Source of the DNA: Colocasia esculenta
Lineage: Eukaryota; Streptophyta; Magnoliopsida; Alismatales; Araceae
NCBI GenBank assembly: GCA_014218235.1
Contig: CM024760.1
Coordinates: forward strand, 140,011,245-140,075,244
Reading direction: 5' to 3'
Length of the DNA stretch: 64,000 nt
A program made the translations under genes and the position numbers. Each line of letters begins with the position of its first letter. The stretch's first letter is position 1. This document shows, in pieces, positions 41,902 to 52,258 of this stretch. The notes under the pieces were generated by a model. It did not search any database. It was not told the origin of the DNA and was given only the letters and a program-made list of their open reading frames with translations.

Positions 41902-43545
41902 TTCTCTCTAAGTTTGGGTTGAGTGTTATGCATTGTCTAAGGGGGAGTTCGTTGCATTTCATAGCTCTTTGCTTCCTTCACATTGTTCATATCTCTCTCA
42001 CTTTCAATTCTAATTCTTTTTCTTACAATAAATTCTCCAACTCTTATTGTGTTGACACTTCAAGGTATATCAAATAGTGACTTGGAGAAGGACAGGTCAT
42101 ACTTGTCTGAAACCTTTCACTATGCGTGAGAACATATCTCCGCCAAGTACTAAGAAGTTAATATGCAATAGTTGAGGGGGAGCTTTTATTGTTCAAAGAG
42201 AATTTCTTTTCTGATTTCAAAACTTGCACAGTTTTAACTTCCATTTCCTTTTGGCAATGAATTCTTCAACTCTTATTGCATTGAAGTTACTTGGTATATC
42301 AAATGGTGATTTGAAGAAGGACAAGTTAGGCTTGTCTGGACACTTTCACTATGCGTGAGAGCTTATCTCCGCCAAGTACCAAGAAATGAATATGCAATTG
42401 TTGAGGAGAAGTTCTTGTTGTCCAAGAAGAAAATTTCTTTTTGATTTCAAAATTGCATATCTTTATTTTGATGAAAAATGGTTGAAATCATCATCTCAGG
42501 GGGAGCTAGAAAATTCACAAGTCATCTTTTTGCAAAATTCAAAACCTTTCTTGCATTTCATCAATTCCCTGCATGATGTCCTCATTCTAAAGTCTAGAGT
42601 CACAAAATGAACCTTGAGTGATTTATTATATTTTTACTAATCAACCTTCAACTATGTCTCTCAATCCACAGAAATTCAGATCTCTTCCTAGACTAAATGA
42701 CAATTTGTGCCTTGAACTTAAAACATTTCCTTGTTTGCAACTGATGACTGGATGTATTTGAATTCTATCTCACAAACTCTCCAAAAAACTTGTAAAATCC
42801 AACAGAGCAATGGCATCTGTGCTGAGAAACTGCACACCTTCACAATGAATGAAGTGCTATGTATGTCATGAGGCATTATTGCTAACTCTGTTCAAAGGGG
42901 ATCAAAATTGAAAATAACTTCAAAAACTAAGCAATTATGTGCTATGCTTTTTGATGATGACTGAGTAACTGGAAATATTGGCGTCTACAAAACGTATATT
43001 TTCATGTCAAAAGGTCATCATTTACCTCTTTGAGACTTGACAATGACTAAATCTTAAGTATCCAGGGACTATGGTGTGTAAAAAGCACTAGTACTTGAGT
43101 GAAAGAGATTTATATCATTTGATAGTTTGTTAAAAGAACAAAAATATGAAAATTATTGGAGATTTGTTTAGAAAGAATCATCTTCTTCCTTCATCAAGTT
43201 GTTCTTTAAGTTTGTGTTTTACTTTCAACACAACTGTATTTGGTCTAGATGACATCTTTAATTCTTGAAAATTGAGAAACATGGTAGTTTTTGGTTGATT
43301 GTTAGATACATTATATCCCTCAATTTATCATTTTGTTGATTCAAGTCTTGGAATGCTAATATCCTGTTGGAAATTGTTTGAAACACTTGAACTGTGATGA
43401 ATTTTTGCAAAATATAACAAATGAATTTTTAAGCCTCTTAAAAATCCTTGAAATGATAATTCCTCTCATTATTTATCATTATAAAGATGTCCCCAAATTT
43501 CTCAAAAATTTCCTCTCAAAGATTCAAATTTCTCTCAAAGGCTGT
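41902..43545 (+). other. E2 spacer between pol and env-like gene
   Basis: No ORF is supported. It holds a direct repeat (42031-42183 and 42260-42411, both with CACTATGCGTGAG and CTCCGCCAAGTAC) and purine tracts GGGGGAG near 41940, 42175 and 42498 that resemble extra polypurine tracts. E3 has one related copy of the repeat at 56755-56880. Confidence 0.7.
42031..42411 (+). repeat. Degenerate 150-bp direct repeat downstream of E2 pol
   Basis: Two copies (42031-42183, 42260-42411) are 229 bp apart. Each runs from AATTCTYCAACTCTTATTG to GTTGAGG. They differ by substitutions and small indels, so the duplication is not recent. Confidence 0.8.
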
Positions 43546-43721
43546 GTCGACACCATCCTCTCACGTGTCGACACACAACCCCAGTCAGGTCGACACCACC
43601 TTCTTCACGCGTCGACACTGTCTTCTTGCCAGAACCTTTTCAAACCTTTCGGGTTCATGATAAGCCCTCTTGTTCCTGCGGGGCAGTATACCACTGCACC
43701 CCTTTTAGGCATAAGGTCGAC
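43546..43721. promoter_or_regulatory. GTCGAC pairs upstream of the E2 env-like gene
   Basis: GTCGAC at 43546 and 43567 (15 bp apart), at 43589 and 43611 (16 bp), and a single at 43716. They end 120-230 bp before the ATG at 43843, so an internal promoter role is possible. A TATAAAG is near 43479. Confidence 0.8.
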
Positions 43722-43842
43722 CCGACGGCCAAAATCTCATTGTTTCCGGCAAGAACACTTCCCATTTCTCTCTAGCTCTCATCCTCCTTCCATCATCTCT
43801 CCATTCTTCCATTTCCTCTCCAAATTCCACTCCTCTTGCACC

Positions 43843-45885
43843 ATGGTCCGGAAGTTGGGTCCCCGCCGTGGCGCAAGATCTACGGCCTCTTCAAGGCCAG
43901 TTCCGGCAGAGGTTCCAGTTGAACAGTTGGAAAGAAGAACCAAGAGAAGAAACGATCCTGCCGAGCAACCAGGATCTTCTTCTGCACCTCAAAGAGCAGC
44001 AAAGAGAGGTCGGGCCTCATCTTCAGGCAGAGGTAGTAATCCTCCAAACCCTAGAACAGACAGTCCGGGAGATTCTTCTGAGAACCCTGAGGAATCCTCT
44101 TCCTCCTCTTCTGAGTCTCAAGAGGATATTCCCTCAGAGTCAGTCAGTGCAGCAAAACTAATTTTGAAGCCCAGAATTCTAGACCTCTCAGATATTCAAC
44201 TAGCAGATTCTTTTCCAGAAATACAGACCTATTTTTCCTTTCAGTCTTGGTTGCCTTTCATTTCTGAGTTTCAAGTCTGTTATCCAAGACTAGTTAGGGA
44301 ATTTTACAAGAACCTCAAATGCACAGATGAAGGGTTTGAATCAAAGGTCAAGGGAATAGCCATAGATATGCCAACTGAAATAGCTGCTTCCATTTTCAAA
44401 GTGCCAGATGAGGGGGCTGACTACCATGAGTTTGAATTTGATTTACATGAAGCCTATTCCATCTTGACAGGCCTTCCTGCAGATGCATCAGATCCCAAAC
44501 AGACCTATGTAACCAGGTTCAATGCCAATACATTTCCACCTGTGTTAAGGGTCATCCACCACATTTTGACCACCATAATTACCCCTCAAGGTGGTGGAAG
44601 GGATAGGTTGACAGACATCCAGAGGTTCATCCTCTATTGCATGGTCAAAGACATCAAGATCAACCTTCATGTGATTCTCTATCAAATCATCTCTGAAACT
44701 ACAAGAACAGACCTAAAGAGATCTCTTCCTTATGGAGCACATCTGACCTCAGTGTTCCAGCACTTTGGTGTGCCCTTGGAAAATGAGAAGTCCCAATCTA
44801 TTCCCAAGTCAAACATCTACACTTTTAAGAATATCCAGAAGTTTATGGGATTTAGATTGGAGGGAAATCAAATTAGAAGAGGGCCAATTGTGGTTGAGGC
44901 CCCTCAAGCTCAGGAGGACCAGCCTCAGGTTCAAGGGGATCAGCCCCAAGCACAAGAGGACCAGCCTCCAGCTCAAGGAGACCAAGATCAGGAGGGTCAG
45001 CCTCCACATCATGAGGGCCAGCCTCAAGTTCAAGAGGAACAAGTTCACCTGCCAGAGGATCAGCCTCTAATGGATGAGGACCAGCCTCATATCACTCCTG
45101 AAGGTGGCATTCAGCTTGAAACCCCTATTCCACCTCAAGCTGATCCTTCCTCTTCCTTGCCACATACTTTTGAACCTCCACATTTCTCCTCTACATTCCA
45201 ATCATCCACTTCTTCTGGTGGGTCCTCAATTCCACCAGAATTGTTCTCTTTCCTCAATGCTAAATTTGATACATTGAACTCCACCATTCAAACAATGTCA
45301 GACCAATTTGAATTGAGAGTTCAAAGACTAGAGAACACAGTGTCAGCTAAATTTATTGAGCAGAAGGCAGCTTCAGATTATGCAGCTCAGAGATTCAACA
45401 GACTTATAGGCACTCTGGGAGATTCCTATCTTGAGCTGAAAGAGCACCAACAAAAGCTAGAAGTTGTACTTCAGGGAATTTTGGCAAATTCCCAAGCAGA
45501 TGTCTTCAACACCAAGCAAACATTGCATGAGATTTCCAGCACCAGATTGTCATTTGCTCATTTTGTGGATGATTTGGAAAGTATGAGGAACTTCAATGAG
45601 CACATTGACAGGCAGATTACAGATTTGACCAAGGAGTTCAAGATAATGCAGAGACCTGGTTGGTCAGCTGGCTCATCATCTTCCTCACAACACAGTGCAG
45701 CTGATCTAACCAGACTTCAAGTCACCTTGCTAGAAAATTCAGATCGAATGGAACACTTTTTGAGCACAAAAATGATAACCATTCAAGATCAAATCAAGAC
45801 TAGCTTGAACTTCATGGAGAAAAGACTATCTGACATAGAGACCATTCTTCTTCCCATTCCTCCTCCTCCTCCATCTTCTACTTAA
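43843..45885 (+). CDS. E2 'env-like' ORF: putative plant-transposon-domain protein, 680 aa
   Basis: The ATG at 43843 was chosen for its CCATGG context and because the open sequence upstream (from 43378) is array and spacer. Residues 1-65 are basic with RRTKRR and AAKRGR, which look like nuclear signals; 65-105 are Ser/Glu rich. Residues about 115-340 resemble the 'putative plant transposon protein' domain (SWLPFISEFQVCYPRLVREF, AYSILTGLP, LTDIQRFILYCMVKD). Residues 353-416 are Gln-Pro-Asp/Glu repeats, 460-670 look helical or coiled-coil, and the end is proline-rich. I see no signal peptide or membrane span, so a true envelope role is not supported. The frame is fully open although gag and pol are damaged. 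Confidence 0.85.
   Translation: MVRKLGPRRGARSTASSRPVPAEVPVEQLERRTKRRNDPAEQPGSSSAPQRAAKRGRASSSGRGSNPPNPRTDSPGDSSENPEESSSSSSESQEDIPSESVSAAKLILKPRILDLSDIQLADSFPEIQTYFSFQSWLPFISEFQVCYPRLVREFYKNLKCTDEGFESKVKGIAIDMPTEIAASIFKVPDEGADYHEFEFDLHEAYSILTGLPADASDPKQTYVTRFNANTFPPVLRVIHHILTTIITPQGGGRDRLTDIQRFILYCMVKDIKINLHVILYQIISETTRTDLKRSLPYGAHLTSVFQHFGVPLENEKSQSIPKSNIYTFKNIQKFMGFRLEGNQIRRGPIVVEAPQAQEDQPQVQGDQPQAQEDQPPAQGDQDQEGQPPHHEGQPQVQEEQVHLPEDQPLMDEDQPHITPEGGIQLETPIPPQADPSSSLPHTFEPPHFSSTFQSSTSSGGSSIPPELFSFLNAKFDTLNSTIQTMSDQFELRVQRLENTVSAKFIEQKAASDYAAQRFNRLIGTLGDSYLELKEHQQKLEVVLQGILANSQADVFNTKQTLHEISSTRLSFAHFVDDLESMRNFNEHIDRQITDLTKEFKIMQRPGWSAGSSSSSQHSAADLTRLQVTLLENSDRMEHFLSTKMITIQDQIKTSLNFMEKRLSDIETILLPIPPPPPSST
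44900..45090 (+). repeat. Degenerate short tandem repeat in the env-like ORF
   Basis: About a dozen units of 15-24 bases on the theme CCTCAAGCTCAGGAGGACCAG encode QPQxQEDQ-like peptides. Confidence 0.75.
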
Positions 45886-46289
45886 TGTAATTTCTCTTTT
45901 GATGATGTCAAAGGGGGAGAAGAAAGAAAGATAGAACAAATGTTTGTAATCTTTTGGAATGTTTGTAATGGTTCTCTTGTTGAATGAAATGAAAGTGTTG
46001 CTTGGCTTGAATGATTCTCTCAATTGTGTATTTAATGTGATTGAAAATCCTTTTGTGAATGTGATTGAATGATTACTTGTCAAGTTGCTTGACTTCTATG
46101 TACAAAATTTCTAATTTCAAGTAACACTGTATCTCACAAACACATCATCAATTGTTACTGAAAAATATCAAAAGGTCCTTGACAAGTATGAACAAAAAGG
46201 AAAACAAAAATTTAAACAATCAAAAATTGCTTAAAATCACACTTCATCAAAACCACATTGAAATATGGATTTAATGTTGCCATCATCAA
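45886..46289 (+). other. E2 3' untranslated stretch
   Basis: It starts just after the env-like stop and includes another AAAGGGGGAGAAG tract at 45910. Nothing else is recognised. Confidence 0.6.
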
Positions 46290-46301
46290 AAAGGGGGAGA
46301 T
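46290..46301 (+). other. Polypurine tract of E2
   Basis: AAAGGGGGAGAT lies directly against the 3' LTR start TGTTGGGTTG. Confidence 0.9.
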
Positions 46302-48047
46302 TGTTGGGTTGAATGCAAATTCATATCATTTCCCTCCTATTTTGATGATGACAAGAGGTGTTCTTAAAGCAATTTAATTGAAACATGTCAAAAACATCAT
46401 ACCTGAAATTCATGTTCAAAAAGTATTTTTCAAACCACATTTATCATTTATGGTCATGATAAATCATTTAACTAATGATATATGTGTTTATTTTTCAGGT
46501 ACAAACATTTTTATGCAAAAGATGAGTCGACACACCCATCAATGGTGTCGACACATCAACACAGATTCAAAGGCAAAATGTGTAAAAATGTTGAGACTGT
46601 GTCGACACATGTCAAGAGTGTGTCGACACGAGTGGCAGTTTTTCAGAAATCAAGCCTACCCAGGTCGACACACTCTCAGAGCAGGTCGACACTAGATCCC
46701 GTTCCCAGAACAGCCAGTTTGAAGAATTGGGACAGCAGGTCGACACACTCTCAGAGCAGGTCGACACTAGACCCAGTTCCCAGAACAGCCAGTTTGCAGA
46801 TTTGGGACAGCAGGTCGACACACTCAAGAGCAGGTCGACACGGGACCTTCTTCCCAGAACAGCTTCTTACATATTCTGGACAGTGTGTCGACACTACCAC
46901 CAGGGCAGGTCGACACACTACGGAAACTTTTCATCCTAAAGTTGATGGCTGCCACGTGTCCTTCTAGGGCGATCAGAATCTTCCTAGGAACGCGTGCCCT
47001 TGTACCCCAAAAGGGTATCTTTGGAATCCTAAGGATATAAAAGGTCTTTTTGGCCAGCCTTCACATGAGAGAAGAGACCCAACTCTCTTAGAGCCTCCAA
47101 AAAGCTCCTGGCGGCCAGTAAGAGCTCGTGTCTCCTTCCTCTGCTCTCCAAGTGCTTCCAGAAGACCAATTTCCACCAATTCAAGGTGTGGGAATTGGAA
47201 TTTGATTCCTGAAGACTCCTCTGAAGCATTCCAAGGAGGCAGATCCTGTAGAAGACTTCTTTGGTGAAGAATTCGAGGAAGATCCAACTTCTCAGATTGC
47301 AGAGCATCGACTTGGACTTCAAGCTTCACAAGTTCTTCCCAATTCAAGCTTCTACAAGGGAGTACACTGAAGAACGAAGCCTTTCAATTCAATTATCTTT
47401 CTTCTGTTCTTCTGAGATATCTTTTGAGATTATGCAAGTGCTTCTGCATAACTCTCTTTAGAGTTCTCAAATTTCGACTAGATCTGTTGCTAGAGGATCT
47501 TAGTCTTAAGTTGGTGTCTAGCAAGTTTTAGTGTGAGCATTGTGCTCAGTTTGTTGTGAGCCGTCGAGCTCAGTTTGAGTTGTCAAGCTCAGGGTTGGTT
47601 TGAGCAGTCTTGCTCAGTGTTTCTAGAGTAGTCTTGCTCTAGAGGTTGTGTGAGTTGTATGCTCTGAAGTGTTGGAGTTGTTAGGCTCCTTTGGGTGTGT
47701 AGCCCAGTTGTGTTAGTGAAGCCTCACGGGTTGTGAGGGGTGGATGTAGGAATCACTTGGGTGATTTCCGAACCACCTAAAAAATCCTTGTGCATTTGTC
47801 TTCTGTGGTTTGATTGATTCATCCGCTAGATGCTTGAATAGGATCCGTTTTAATTCACTTAATCAACTTGCTTCACATCTAAGTTTTTCAACTCACTCAA
47901 ATCTAATCAGATCTGTAGTTTTTCACTGATAACATTGCCTCTGATTCTAAATAGTTTTCAAATTACTTAAGCTTCCGCAAAAGTGGCTAAGATCTATTCA
48001 TCCCCCCCCCTTCTAGATCTTTTCCACACATTCATTTCGATCCTTCA
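46302..48047 (+). repeat. E2 3' LTR
   Basis: This 1746-bp copy differs from the 5' LTR by few substitutions and small indels. The GTCGAC array is at 46526-46914, and here the fifth pair has an intact right half. Confidence 0.95.
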
Positions 48048-48052
48048 AGCCT
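48048..48052. repeat. Target site duplication of E2, right copy
   Basis: AGCCT matches 34632-34636. Confidence 0.93.
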
Positions 48053-48823
48053 ACGAGTGCTCGTAGGTGAGAGGGCTCACTCAACCAAGGGGGAATCTGA
48101 GCAAAGGGCCTAAGTGCCCAAAATGTATGCAAGAGTAACAAATGAAGATCAAACAGGGTGACAAACAAGCTCTCGGGCAGAGTAGCGGTAGCCGTATACA
48201 CCGCGACCTTATCGTGACAGGGCGGCCTGCCGCGATAAGAGCAGAAGCCCGAGAACAAAGTAAGTCACAAACCAGACTCAAACAGACTTCCCTAACAGAT
48301 GATAAAAGTTCAAAAATCACTAAATTGATATAGAACGAATCATGAAGCACCCAGAAACCAATTCATGGATGAAAACATTAACATACAAAGCGTACCTGTT
48401 GACACAGCGCTTATGCTCGACGCAACCTTGTCGCGTCCTTGCGCTATGCCGTGACAGATCCCGAAAACTTACAAATGAAAAGAAAAGGAAAACCCGAACC
48501 CCAACAGGATTCTAACATAAAAAAAAACACTACAATACATGGTACAGAGACATGGAACAGGGATGCATGATCTCATAGAAATAGGATAAGGCAGATATGA
48601 AAAGAAAAAACGTTGACCTGCTATCGCGTCCTTGTCGGGTGCCGCGATCCTATCGCGTCACCGCGATACGCCGTGACACAAACTGAGGGACAAAAAAGTA
48701 GGAAACAAAGAATAAAAAAGACTAACAAGGCACTAAAATGACAAACAAGGAAGAAAACATGGCAAGCAGGCAAACTAAATCCACGAGGGTAGCACTGAAG
48801 GTCCCACTATGATCGCAAAAAGG
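48053..48823 (-). other. E0 leader, part right of E2, with N14 array
   Basis: N14 pairs start at 48182 (GTAGCG/CGCGAC), 48211 (ATCGTG/CGCGAT), 48430 (GTCGCG/CGTGAC), 48624 (ATCGCG/CGCGAT, exact) and 48653 (ATCGCG/CGTGAC). As in the gene B intron, neighbouring pairs start 29 bp apart. The primer binding site is at 48801-48819. No ORF is supported. Confidence 0.8.
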
Positions 48824-50239
48824 TGTAATCACGGGGAATGTGCACCCCAAAGACACGCAACAGGATATTAAATCTAATGGCATGGAAAATAAGATGTGAT
48901 CGCCACCTAGAAAGTTGCCTAATGAGTAGAAAATGTGAGGGGCTAACTATTCTAGGAAAGGGAGAGAGAATGGAGGCGAACCTGGTATCGCGGCAGTCGC
49001 ACCTGTCGCGATGGTGCTAGTAACGCATCTCTCTATCTAGACGCGTCTCCTTGTCGCGTCGTCCTCCACCGTCGCATTCTCTATTGTGCAGGAGATTGAT
49101 GGTTGGACCTTCTTCCTGTCCTCCAGCCGGCCGGAGAACAAGAGCTCCTCGTGGAAACAAGTTTAGGTGCCTGCCAAAACAAAGAAGAAACAACAAAAGC
49201 CCTATTAGAATGAGTTAAGAGTAGTATCCATTCAAAAATGAAAAGAAGGGAAAGGGCATGGTGGGAACAAACCTGGGGGTGGCTTTTAAACCCCTTTGGG
49301 TGTGTGGAAACGTGGGAGGGAAAGTGGTATGCAACCTATCTAGAAATAACATAAAATACATGAGGAAATAGAGGGAATGGGAAGGGGAGGAGGATGAGCC
49401 CCATGAGGGCGACTCCATGGCGTGTATGCAGTCCCAAATGTCGTGCAATGGCTTCTGGAAGGGGTTGGAGTCACCGTCCTTACGCTCCACGCTCCATGGA
49501 TGATGAAATAAGCAAGCTTTTGTGGAGTGGAATGTGAGGGAAGGAGTGGAAATGGGAGGGCTACGAGGCTAAGTATAACTCAGTGGAGAATTCGGCAGCC
49601 CTTCGGGGTGAAAATCGGAGCTCCCCCATCCATGAAGAGGGGGGCTTGTTTTTATAAGCCTTTGAGTGAGAATATCTCATTAAAATGGATAATAAGATGG
49701 GATATAAATGCCAATGAAAATCGCATGGGAGAGTCCTTGGGACCTTCAAGAGAGTTCCTAGGGCCCAAATCCCGCCCAAGGGGTTGTGATATTTCCTGGG
49801 GATAAAGATAAACCCATGGGAGGATAAATAGGAGTTGGTTGCGGAGGCCTGCATGCGCAGCTGTTGTCGCGACGTATCGTAGGGCCGCGACATAGAGATG
49901 CGATGGGGAGGAGCGACGCGACAGTATGCCCACGTGCATGGATATGCATGGGCTGTCGCGGCAGCCCGTAGCATCGCGACACTGAGACACGGCGTTACGA
50001 TACGATGCGTCAAGAAAATCAAATAACTGTGAATTATCAGCCAATCATATGATTGGATAAGACTTATATATGTCCAAGGACTCTCTCAAAGTGATAATGG
50101 GCGGGATTTCAAGGCAATTTGAGTTGTTAATGGGCTCAAAACAAGGCTAATGATGGGCTTAAGGTGAGTGACCAACTAGGGGCTCATTAAGATAGCAAGA
50201 AATGTGGTCCAACTCATTAGTCAGAACCGGGTGTCTACA
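48824..50239 (-). repeat. E0 5' LTR
   Basis: The 1416-bp LTR starts TGTAATCACG and ends GTGTCTACA, like E1, with little similarity in between except short blocks. N14 pairs start at 48987, 49053, 49866 and 49955; the first, third and fourth are exact. On the minus strand TATAAAAA at 49656-49649 lies downstream of the 49866-49980 group, which is therefore in U3. Confidence 0.9.
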
Positions 50240-50244
50240 CCTGC
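50240..50244. repeat. Presumed target site duplication of E0 (right copy)
   Basis: CCTGC follows the LTR directly. Its partner lies left of the window, so it cannot be confirmed here. Confidence 0.5.
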
Positions 50245-50629
50245 GTATATATTTAATGTGTTTCAAGCGAGTCGGATCATGACCACACTCACGAGGATGG
50301 GACCGATGAGGAGACTCAGGAGTGACCATTTCAGCAACTAGTGCTATCTAGTAGTAGTCTATTAGCATAGAATGAGTCAGTTAGTCCATACATATTAGTT
50401 TGGTTTTCAATGAAGTACTTTGGACCCTAGTTTTGGCTCTGATACGTTGATGTAATAGTTAGTCTATAAAGTTGATGGTTTATTAGTGATTGTAATGAAG
50501 TTTGGTGATTATTAATGAAATTTGAGCTTATTTGGTATTATTCCATTGTGCAATGGTTTGCATTTATTTCTCGCTCTGTACTCTTTAATAACTGTAATCC
50601 CACTCTGATTTTTCGCGTCGGGGCGTTAC
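50245..50629 (+). repeat. Probable 3' end of an unrelated LTR
   Basis: The stretch is AT-rich with low coding potential and ends in GGGGCGTTACA, typical of the end of chromovirus (Tekay/Del-like) LTRs. The start of the LTR is not visible. The assignment rests only on the ending and base composition. Confidence 0.35.
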
Positions 50630-50638
50630 ACGTTTCTT

Positions 50639-50701
50639 AGCGCGGCAGCCGGGGCGGACGCGATTCATTTTTATTATCGCGTCCGTTGTAGACGATGCGA
50701 T
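50639..50701. promoter_or_regulatory. N14 half-site pairs next to a TATA box outside E0
   Basis: AGCGCG (50639) with CGCGAT (50659) and ATCGCG (50676) with TGCGAT (50696) both have 14-bp spacers. Between them lies a 9-bp perfect inverted repeat, GGACGCGAT and ATCGCGTCC. TATAAATAG follows at 50718-50726. Confidence 0.7.
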
Positions 50702-51539
50702 ATAAGCATCTGATGTCTATAAATAGACCCCTGAGGGTCATTTTTAGAAGGTGGGTCCACTCACTGCGGCGAAGCCCTACGGATTCCCGTCTCGACCCCG
50801 GCTCGAGCGCCTACCATTCCACGCCAAGCTACGTTCCCGTTCTTTGGAGTTCGGAGCCGACATCCCCGTCTTCTTCCTCCATGTGCACCGGAGCGGAGTG
50901 GGGCAGAAGCGTCTTCCCCTTCTTCCTCCATCCAACTGACAGCGCCGCCGCGCCATCCAACATTCGAGGAAGTACCCCCTCCCCTTTCTCCCTTTTCATT
51001 TACATTTCATCTCCTCTGGGCCCCACATGGCTCTTTTCATTTACCTCCTCCGGGCCCCACGAGGCCCTTATACTCCTTTTCCATACACACATATGCATAT
51101 ATACACACACACCTATATTTTTAGGGGTTTAAAAGCCACCACACGGTAGGTCATTCCCCATGCCCTTCGATTCATTTATTCTTTATTTTTAGAATTGTAT
51201 ACTACACACGTGGATAATCCCCTTTTCTCTTCTTTGTCTTTTACTTTTTTAAGGGTAATCAACAAAGGAAACGCCCTCTACTACGGCCGGTCATGCTCGT
51301 AGAGGAAGAGGAACCCACATCCCCCGTGCAATCTCCCACGCTCCAAGAGGTAACATCCGCGATCACCCATTCCATCCGCACCCCTCGTCGTGCACCTCCA
51401 TTCGGCACCCTTGCGTGCCTGGCGATCACGATCCATCCCACCCCATATCATCCTCCTCTTTGTGGGCCTCTCTCTTTTCTCCCTTCTTCGGGGTCCCGAA
51501 GGAACATCGGAGGAGAGGAACGGAAAGCGGTATCCACAA
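50702..51539 (+). other. Promoter-like segment and possible first exon of unknown origin
   Basis: After the TATA box at 50718 comes a pyrimidine-rich stretch with short open frames. ATG 51293 opens MLVEEEEPTSPVQSPTLQE, followed by GTAACA, a possible donor. The layout of array, TATA and short first exon recalls gene A of E0 and E1, but I see no clear protein similarity. Sequence of E4 begins near 51540. Confidence 0.35.
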
Positions 51540-52258
51540 AGCCCATCATCTCTATCCTTGATGTGAATTACCCATGGGCTTATACTTTCTTTTCCAGTCG
51601 TCAAATAGTGTATCCATCTGTGGCAGCCACCAAAAGGGTCACACCGTTTGACTCAAAGGGTTGGAATATCATGTTCAAAATCGGCTATCAATCGGGAAAA
51701 GGGCTTGGAGCTCACCTTTAGGATGGACCCAGATCATTTCCAGTTCCAAACAGGTCACAAGACACGATCTTGGTTACAAAGAAAAAGTCCAGCCATGGAC
51801 CACTTTCTCATCCATGCTGAAGCCAAACTGTCAACTACTCACATGGTCACTATATTGTCATTTTGTTAAAGGACCCGTCCAGCCCGGATATGACACTATT
51901 GTGATAGGGGCAGATCTCACAGACTATGATGTCCATAGACATCATTTTGCTCGCCATATGACGCCGATGCTCACATACCAAGCCCTAGAAACACTGAGAC
52001 CCAACAAGAGGAGGAAAACAGATGATTCTGAAGCGGAGTGGCGCAGATGGTTTGATCTTGAAGACCTGACAATCGCATTCAGTCGGCTGTTTTAGGATGG
52101 CAATCTCTCTTGGCCCCCAGCAGTAGCAGAGTTAGTGGATCCCCCATCGGCAATCACCTCCAAGTGACAGTTTCTTGGGGGTGGTGAAAACGTTGGAGAA
52201 CCAAATCTGTTATTTGAAGACAACAACACTATAGATGAGCTCGGGCCAAGGTACTCCT
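51540..52258 (+). pseudogene. E4 G-patch region
   Basis: It contains the conserved pre-G-patch segment, then GYQSGKGLGAHL. The frame is broken at TAG 51719 with a one-base shift, then continues with HDLGYKEKVQPW and the conserved YCHFVKGPVQPGYDTIV and RWFDLEDLTIAFSRLF, stopped at 52093-52095. Confidence 0.85.

Larger units (their letters stand above)
34637..48047 (+). mobile_element. E2: SIRE/Maximus-type Ty1/copia retrotransposon with env-like gene (13,411 bp)
   Basis: LTRs are 34637-36377 and 46302-48047. The primer site TGGTATCAGAGC follows the 5' LTR and a polypurine tract precedes the 3' LTR. The order gag, protease, integrase, RT, RNase H is the copia order, and the extra ORF between pol and the 3' LTR is typical of the SIRE/Maximus lineage. 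gag and pol have a few single-base frameshifts, while the extra ORF is open. It is inserted in the leader of E0. Confidence 0.95.
1..50239 (-). mobile_element. E0: Tat-type Ty3/gypsy LTR retrotransposon, partial, host of E1 and E2
   Basis: The element reads right to left: 5' LTR at 48824-50239, leader, gag (about 34.2-32.6 kb), protease with G-patch (32.0-30.8 kb), reverse transcriptase (29.6-28.4 kb), two RNase H domains (28.4-27.5 kb), integrase (27.3-26.0 kb), then an antisense accessory module whose genes lie at 672-4926 and 24236-24711. It is interrupted by E1 (4971-24205) and E2 (34637-48047). Position 1 aligns with about 7030 of E1, so the 3' LTR should begin within about 1 kb left of the window. 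Every ORF is broken, so this copy is dead and older than its two insertions. The second, archaeal-type RNase H between RNase H and integrase is the known mark of the Tat clade. Confidence 0.9.

Noticed and set aside
46482..46967. 161-codon ORF in the E2 LTR with repeated RSTHSQ-like peptides
   Set aside because: The repeats come from the GTCGAC array. The ORF lies upstream of the LTR promoter and differs between frames and copies.
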